This document shows positions 57,311-64,000 of a stretch of 64,000 nt of DNA, piece after piece (the stretch's first letter is position 1; every line of letters starts with the position of its first letter). The DNA is from Dugong dugon (Eukaryota > Chordata > Mammalia > Sirenia > Dugongidae). The position numbers were made by a program, and so were the translations under genes. The stretch is taken from the NCBI GenBank assembly GCA_030035585.1, contig CM057462.1, positions 95,749,234 through 95,813,233 on the forward strand, read 5' to 3'. The notes below the pieces were generated by a model that saw only the letters and a list, made by a program, of their open reading frames with translations, was not told where the DNA came from and searched no databases.

Positions 57311-57739
57311 CAGTAAATACACTGATAAGGAATGCAAGAAAGAGTAGGGGATAGACCTGCTTTGAAAGCAGTTCTTGTGTAAGATCAGATAAATTCATCC
57401 CTAAATTCTTCATTTCTATGTCTACAATCTTCTACAGTAGGAACAAATGCTTAACAGTATCCCTGGGTATCATGAATGTCTAAAGTACCTTCTGAATTGT
57501 GGAAGAATGGATTTATATCCAATACAATTATTGTTGACTGTTTTCAGGATTGGGCCTTCTTATTTAAATTACTTTTATTATAATGTAATTTTTAGGTTGT
57601 ATTACAGAAAAAAGACATATCCTAAGCTAGATCTTACAACTATTAGCATGTTGACGTATTTCTTTTTATACTCACATAGTTGTCATCCTACTTCTAGTTT
57701 TGAATTTTGAGGATTTTTTTTCACTTAAGTAATTTACAA

Positions 57740-58270
57740 TAATAAAGGTAGTAATAATAGCTTATATTTATTGAGCCTTTACCACGGACCCAATTTATTC
57801 CTCATAGAAGCTCTATCACAGAGGTTGGCAAACTACAGCCCAAGGGCCAAATCCAGCCTACTACCTCTTATTGTATGGTCCCGTAGATAAGTATGGTTTT
57901 TACATGGTTGGAAAAAAATCAAAAGGAGAATGATATTTTGTGACATGTGAAAATTATATGAAATTTAAATTTCAGTATCATCAATAAAGTCTTCCTGGAA
58001 GACAGCCATGCCTGTTCCTTCATGTATCGCCCCTGGCTGCTTTCACACTACAACAGCAGAGTAGTTGCGATAGAGACCATATGACCCGCAAAGTCAAAAA
58101 TATTTGCTGTTTGTCCTTTTGCAGAAAAATTCTGCCAATCCCTGCTCTATAAGATAGATAGTATTGTCATCTTCATTTTACAAATGAAGAAATGGAAGTT
58201 TGGAGAGGCTGAGGCCCCAGTGCTACCGAATTAGCAAGTGGCAAATCAGGCTTTTATTTACCAAGTATTC
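57740..58270 (-). repeat. MIR split by a hAT element
   Basis: MIR parts at about 57740-57818 (TATTTATTGAGCCTTTACCA) and 58146-58270 (TCATCTTCATTTTACAAATG). Confidence 0.75.
57819..58145 (+). mobile_element. non-autonomous hAT DNA transposon
   Basis: 327 bp with terminal inverted repeats CAGAGGTTGGCAAACT / GCCAATCCCTG and internal CAAGGGCCAAATCCAGCC and GACCCGCAAAGTCAAAAATA, a common mammalian hAT (MER/Charlie-type) layout. The 8-bp flank CTCTATCA (57811-57818) is matched by CTCTATAA (58146-58153). Confidence 0.88.
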
Positions 58271-58679
58271 TCATTCCCTGAAAATTGGTAATCAGTGTGT
58301 AACTTGCATTAATGAAGCTGTTGTCTTCACTTACCAGAACCTTCTGTTTCCCACCCATGAGATAAGAGCAGTTGTTTACAATGACATCTTTCTTGATGGA
58401 AGCTCAGCCTTTGGCAGACATTCAACAGTGTTAAACAGATGTGCCACTCTCATGTTCTTGAAATGGAAACAGAAACCATGAGGATAAGTTACTTTCCTGG
58501 AATAATCTGACATGATACCCAGGTTTATTATCTCTGAGACCAGTAATTCAACTAGTAGTTCAGGCCTAAGGTTGGAGACTAAAGAGTCTTTTTTGCCTCA
58601 AACCAAAATTACCGTGATGTCATATTACCACAATTTTCAGTTGGTATCTGATGGTACCTAAAATACTAATTAGGCCATA

Positions 58680-58775
58680 CAGTATGTACTTCTTTCACGT
58701 AGTCAGCATTTATTGAGCTTCTACTATGTGCCAATTATTGTGCCACATGTTACACATATAAAGATGAGTAACTCC
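58680..58775 (-). repeat. MIR-like fragment
   Basis: GCATTTATTGAGCTTCTACT, ATGTGCCAATTATTGTGCC. Confidence 0.55.
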
Positions 58776-59269
58776 AGGGCTTTAACCTAGAGAAGCTCAT
58801 TTTTCAAGTAAACTGAGGGCCACTTGGTAGCTTTATGGCAGTAGGCTAGGTCTTTCCACTAAGAGTGACCCAGATGGGAAGGACTGCATTCATTACTTCC
58901 TTCAAAAATAAAGATTTTTTGAGCAATGATTACATCACCGGCATTCTGCTAGGAAGTGAACCATACAGAAACAATCTTGCCGTCATGGAGCTTATGTTAT
59001 AGTGGGCAAACAAGTAATTTTAAATAGGATGGATTTATTCTGTGATTCCACCCTGTACTATTGTGAGCCACTTATGTTCAGTTAAAAAAGACTTTGCCAG
59101 GCCTGTTCTCTTCATTTCTATACCCAAAGTATAAGACTAGAGGTTAGTGGATCAGAGCTAGGGGATAAGTTATGTTGTCGTCTAAATCTAACCTAAAGTT
59201 CCCAACAAGATCAGATTTCCCCCAAAAGAGACATACTTGAGAAAACTGAAACAGCCATGTTATCAAATT

Positions 59270-59410
59270 AAACCACAATAATAACTAATATTGTATTATA
59301 CGTTATAGGTTACTAAGCCATTTCACATTTGATATCCATATAATTCTCATAAAAAATACTCGATGAGTTAGAGAAGGTATTTTTATTATTTTATTATCCC
59401 CATTTACTTT
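59270..59410 (-). repeat. MIR fragment
   Basis: TTATAGGTTACTAAGCC, TATAATTCTCATAAAAAATA, then TTATTATCCCCATTTAC. Confidence 0.55.
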
Positions 59411-59416
59411 TACCTT

Positions 59417-59540
59417 TTAACAAGAAAAGAGTTCCAAGTAACTAAGTTAATTTTGAAAAATGAGCAGAGAGGAAGCACTCACTCTATCAGATGTTAAGAT
59501 CTACCACAAACTCATAGTAAATGAAAATGATCATAAGAAA
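59417..59540 (+). repeat. L1 ORF2 fragment (copy A of a direct repeat)
   Basis: ACAAGAAAAGAGTTCCAAGT, GAAAAATGAGCAGAGAGGAA, ATCTACCACAAACTCATAGT correspond to the L1 ORF2 C-terminal region. Closely matches 60209-60335. Confidence 0.75.
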
Positions 59541-59739
59541 CAGATTTGAGTTAAAAGAATTCTTCATTTAATAGCCCATCGTTATCACCAATATGGGCAA
59601 GCCTTTCTCTTGTGTATCTGATTGTCACCCTTTCTCCCCATCCTAACTCCCATTCCCCTCCCCCAGTGGTCACCCACGCCAGTATACACACACAATACAA
59701 CGTATGTTACAAGAATATACATATTAAAGTACTTAAAGA

Positions 59740-60065
59740 TATGTGTGTTTTTAACTTACATAAATGGTGTTTTGATATAAATCTCAATCTGTTTGCTTAA
59801 TCTCGTATAGCTCATTAAACCTTTAGTTTTTATAGGTACCAATGGAGCTATAGATATCTAGCTCTTTGCTTCATAGTATTCCTTTAGTGTCTTTCTATCA
59901 TGCATCTTCTTATCCATTCCCAGACATCTAGATTGGTTTTTATTCCCTGCCAAGATATATAATGCCACATGGACCATCTTTGTACATAATCCTTCATAGG
60001 TGTCTTTGTGAAAACTTCTGGGTGAGTGTGATCCAGGTCATAAATGAATTCATATAAAGGAAGAT
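59740..60065 (-). repeat. old L1-like fragment
   Basis: Antisense L1-type 3' sequence: ATAATGCCACATGGACCATC, CATCTTTGTACATAATCCTT and GTGTCTTTGTGAAAACTTCT. Confidence 0.5.
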
Positions 60066-60104
60066 TTGAATTAGTAGAGATAATCCATGCTTGAAATTAC
60101 ACAA

Positions 60105-60405
60105 TAATGATATCAGTGCTCCTCAAATTAATTTACAAATTCAGTGCATTTCAATCAAAATCCATATGTACGTTTTGAGAAACTCTACGAAGTAATTGTA
60201 AACTTTATAAACAAGAAAAGTGTTCCAAGTAACGAAGTTAATTTTGAAAAATGAGCAGAGAGGAAGAACTTAACCCTGTCAGATATTAAGATCTACCACA
60301 AAGTCATAGTAAATAAAAATGATTATAAATGTGTTAACTATTACAGTAACAGACAAATGGAATATGTGGAAACCTCAGGCAGAAATAGATCCATAATTAT
60401 ACAGA
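60105..60405 (+). repeat. L1 ORF2 fragment (copy B)
   Basis: TTCAGTGCATTTCAATCAAA, ACAAGAAAAGTGTTCCAAGT, CAGACAAATGGAATATGTGG and GGCAGAAATAGATCCATAAT are in L1 ORF2 order. Broken frames. Confidence 0.8.
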
Positions 60406-60409
60406 AATG

Positions 60410-61500
60410 TTGTTGTTGTTGTTAGATGGTGTCGAGTTGGTTCCAACTCACACGACTCTAAATACAACAGAACGAAACACTGCCCGGTCCTGTGCCATCC
60501 TCACAATCGCTGTTACATTTAAGACCATTGTTGCAGCCACTGTGTCAATCCATCTCATTGAGGGCCTTCCTCTTTTTTGCTGACCCTCTACTTTACCAAG
60601 CATGATGTCGTTCTCCAAGGACTGGTTCCCCCGATAACATACCCAAAGTATGTGAGACATAGTCTCACCATCCTTTCTTCTAAGGAACATTCTAGTCAAA
60701 CTTCTTCCAAGACAGATTTGTTCGTTCTTTTGGCCGTCCATGCTATATTCAGTATTCTTTGCCAACACCACAATTCAAAGGTGTCAATTCTTCTACGGCC
60801 TTCTTTATTCTTCGTCCAGCTTTCACATGCATATGAGGCAATTGAAAACACCATGGCTTGGGTCAGGCACCTTAGTCCTCAAGGTGACGTCTTTGCTTTT
60901 CAACACTTTAAAGAGGTCTCTTGCAGCAGATTTGCCCAATTCAATATGTCATTTGATTTCTTTACTGCTGCTTCCATGGGCATTGATTATGGGTCCAAGT
61001 AAAATGAAATCCTTGACAGCTACAATCTTTTCTCCGTTTATCATGATGTTGCTTATTGGTCCAGTTGTGAGGATTTTTGTTTTCTTTAAGCTGAGGTGTA
61101 ATCCACACTGAAGGTTGTGATCTTTGATCTTCATCAGTAAGTGCTTCAAATCCTCTTCACTTTCAGCAAGCAAGGTTGTATTGTTGGCATAATGCAGGTT
61201 GTTAATGAGTCTTCCTCCAATCCTGATGCCCTGTTCTTCATATAGTCCAGTGTCTTAAATTATTTGCTCAGCATACAGATTGAATAGGTATGATGAAGGA
61301 TACAACCCTGATTCACACTTTTCCTGACTTTAAACCACCCAGTATCCCCTTGTTCTGTTTGAACGACTGCCTCTTGGTCTGTGTACAGGTTCCTCAAGAA
61401 CACAAATTAAGTGTTCTGGAATTCCCACTCTTCAAAATGTTATTCATAATTTTTTATGATCTACACAGTCAAATGCCTTTGCACAGTCAATAAAACACAG
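60410..61500 (-). mobile_element. RTE LINE, 3' part (segment 1)
   Basis: Antisense. The 3' end GTTGTTGTTAGATGGTGTCG is followed by the C-terminal domain (frame at 60448-60771: [20 protein letters not shown]), then a reverse transcriptase portion (frame at 60949-61173: LAESEEDLKHLLMKIKDHN). The catalytic YADD box reads YANN (61180-61191). It continues after an L1 insertion at 63732. Confidence 0.93.
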
Positions 61501-63722
61501 GTCCCAAAGTCCATCATATGGGGAAAAGACAGTCTTTTTAACAAATGGTGCTGGCAAAACTGGACATCCATCTGCAAAAAAATGAAACAGGACCCATACC
61601 TCATGCTGTATACAAAAACTACTTCAAAATGGATCAAAGACCTGAATATAAAGCCTAAAACTATAAAGTTCATAGAAGAAAAAATAGGACCAACACTTCA
61701 GGCCTTAATACATGGCATTAACAGGATACAAACCATAACCATCAATGCACAAACCCCAACAGATAAGCTAGATAACTGGAATCTTCTAAAAATCAAACAC
61801 CTATGCTCTTCAAAAGACTTCACCAGAAGAGTCAAAAGAGAACCTACAGACTGGGAAAAAATTTTTGGACAGTACAAGTCAGACAAAGGTCTAATCTCCA
61901 TAATCTACAAGAAAATCTAACACCTCTACCACAAAAAGACAAATAATCCTATTAAAAAATGGGCAAAGGAAATGAACAGACACTTCACCAAAGAAGACAT
62001 TCAAATGGCCAACACTAGCGATCACTAGCCATTAGAGAAATGCAAATTAATACCACAATGAGATACCATCTCACCCTGGCATTACTGGCACGAATCCAAA
62101 ACACTGGAAATAACAAATGTTGGAGGGGCTGCAGGGAGATGGGAACTCTTATGCACTGCTGGTGGGAATGCAAAATGATACAGCCATTTTGGAAAATGAT
62201 ATGGCACTTCCTCAGAAAGCTAGAAATAGACATACCATTCGATCCAGCAATCCCACTCCTAGGAATATATCCTAGAGAAATAAGAGTCATCACTTGAATA
62301 GACATACGCACACCTATGTTCATGGCAGCATTGTTCACGATAGCAAAACGATGGAAACAACCTAGATACCCATCAACAGATGAACGGATAAACAAACTAT
62401 GGTACATACACACAATGGAGTACTATGCAACGAGAAAGAACAACAATGAGTCTGTGAAGCATCTCATAACATAGATGAAACTGGAGGACATTATGCTGAG
62501 TGAAATAAGTCAATCACAAAAGGACAAATACTGTATGAGACGTCTATTGTAAAAACCCATGAAAATGTTCACACACAAAAAGTAACAATCTTTGTTGGTT
62601 ACCAGGGATGGGAGGGGCAGGGCGGAAATACTAAATAGGCAATAGATAAGTGGTATCTTGGGTGAAGGGTGAGACAGTACACAATATAGGAGAAACTAGC
62701 ACAACTTGTACAAGGAAAGGTCATGGAAGCCCCACAGACACATCCAAACTCCCTGAGGGATTGAATTGCTGGGCGGAGGGCTGTGGGGACCATGGTCTCG
62801 GGGAACATCTAGCTCAATTGGCATAACATAGCTTATATAGACGAAGTTCTGCATTCTACCTTGGTGAGTAGTGTCTGGGGTCTTAAAAGCCTGTGAGAGG
62901 CCATCTAAGATACGCCACTGGTCTCATCCCTTCGGGAGCAAGGGAAAATGAAGAGAACAGGATACATGGAAAAGATTAGTCCAAAGGACTAATGGTCCAC
63001 AGCTACCAAGGCCTCCACCGGACTGAGTCCAGTACAGCTAGATGGTGCCTGGCTACCACCACTGACTGCTCTGTCCAGGATCACAACAGAGGGTTCTGGA
63101 CAGAGCTGGAGAAGGATGTAGAACATAATTCTAACTCACAAAAAAAAAGACCAGATTTACTGGCCTAAAGGAGACTGGAGAAACCCCGAGAGTATGGCCC
63201 CCAGACACCCTTTAGCTCAGTGGTGAAGTTACCTCTGAGGTTCACTGTTCAGCCTGGGAGTGGACAGCCCCGTAAAACCAAATGAGACTAATGAGGTACA
63301 GGAGTCCAGTGACAAGGGCCAGAAGGCAGAAGGGGACAAGGAAGCTGGTGATAGGGAACCCAAAGTTGAGGAAGGATATTGTTGATGTGTTGTGAGATTG
63401 TTAACCATTGTCATAGGGCAACATGTGTAGTAACTGTTAAATGAGAAACTATTTTGTTCTGTAAGCCTTCATCTTAAGTGAGAATAACAGCACAATTCGA
63501 AGAGGATAGTCAATGTCACTGAACTATGCATGTAGAAATTTTTGAAATGGTGTATCTTTGGCTATGTGTATTTTCGCCAAAAAAAAATGTTGAGAAGTTA
63601 GAGGGTTGACATGTTGTGGGGTTGTTAACCAGTGTTATAAAACAATATGTGTACTACTGTTTCATGAGAAACTATTTGTTCTGTAAGCCTTCACCTGAGG
63701 TACAATAAAAAATAAAAAAAAA
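61501..63722 (+). mobile_element. 5'-truncated L1 inserted in the RTE
   Basis: Starts within ORF2 (GGAAAAGACAGTCTTTTTAA). A frame to 61920 encodes the ORF2 C-terminal region (SLFNKWCWQNWTSICKK, DNWNLLKIKHLCSSKDF), then shifts. The 3' UTR runs to AATAAAAAATAAA plus an A tail. The target AAAACACAG at 61492-61500 is repeated at 63723-63731. Probably a fairly recent, inactive insertion. Confidence 0.93.
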
Positions 63723-63731
63723 AAAACACAG

Positions 63732-64000
63732 GTAAACATCTTTCTGGTATTCTCTGCTTTCAGCCAGGATCCATCTGACATCAGCAATGATATCCCTGGT
63801 TCCACGTCCTCTTCTGAATCCAGCTTGAATTTCTGGCAGTTCCATGTCGATATACGTCTGCAGCTGCTTTTGAATGACCTACAGCAAAATTTTACTTGCG
63901 TGTGATATTAATGATACTGTTCGATAATTTCCACATTCTGTTTGATCACCTTTCTTGGGAATAGGCATAAATGTGGATCTCTTCCAGACGATTGGCCAGG
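63732..64000 (-). mobile_element. RTE LINE, upstream part (segment 2)
   Basis: Continuation of the element at 60410-61500 after the L1: GTAAACATCTTTCTGGTATT, GAATCCAGCTTGAATTTCTG, TTTCTTGGGAATAGGC. It encodes part of the reverse transcriptase in antisense and runs off the window end. Confidence 0.9.

Larger units (their letters stand above)
54898..64000 (+). other. DYNLT5: DYNLT5 first intron after the start codon (partial)
   Basis: Donor GTGAGT at 54898. No further exon encoding the Tctex-1 domain was recognised. Only repeats were recognised in 54898-64000. Stretches without any assignment: 54898-55150, 55560-56760 (T run at 55955-55978), 57310-57740, 58270-58680, 58780-59270. Confidence 0.6.

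Noticed and set aside
61456..61920. Functional 154-codon protein gene
   Set aside because: It is an L1 ORF2 C-terminal piece fused to antisense RTE sequence at its start.

Overview
The window is mammalian nuclear DNA: split genes with GT-AG introns, a CpG island, and dense interspersed repeats. About 30 copies of a tRNA-derived SINE (body like GTGGTTAAGNGCTNGGCTGC ... GCTATGAGTCGGAATCGACT) are AfroSINEs, and RTE-clade LINE fragments ending in the same tail accompany them. Together they point to an afrotherian, most likely an elephant or another paenungulate. The species call is inference from repeat content.

Layout. Positions 1-15090 are the end of a large intron of SGIP1. Seven SGIP1 coding exons follow on the + strand (15091-15202, 29001-29156, 33940-34072, 38220-38422, 39483-39547, 40157-40321, 42289-42311). 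They join in frame into the last 284 residues of the protein, essentially the whole C-terminal mu-homology domain. The 3' UTR starts at 42312 and may be several kb long. A CpG island at about 52110-53100 probably marks the promoter of the next gene. A short exon at 54776-54897 carries the start codon and first 38 codons of DYNLT5 (TCTEX1D1), the gene that follows SGIP1 on human 1p31. The rest of DYNLT5 was not found and probably lies beyond 64000.

Repeats explain most of the remainder: MIR and L2 relics, an MLT1-like LTR, hAT/MER elements, a decayed near-full-length L1 (21066-28424), and a younger 5'-truncated L1 (61501-63722) inserted into an RTE LINE. AfroSINEs often sit inside MIRs with visible target-site duplications.

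The two genes are neighbours on the same strand with separate roles: SGIP1 in clathrin-mediated endocytosis, and DYNLT5 in the Tctex-type dynein light chain family. I found no clearly new biological system. The most notable items are a 216-bp near-perfect palindrome, an exact 2 x 105-bp tandem duplication, a tRNA-Gly/RTE composite SINE present twice, serial SINE insertion at one target, and an RTE copy whose reverse transcriptase motif reads YANN.
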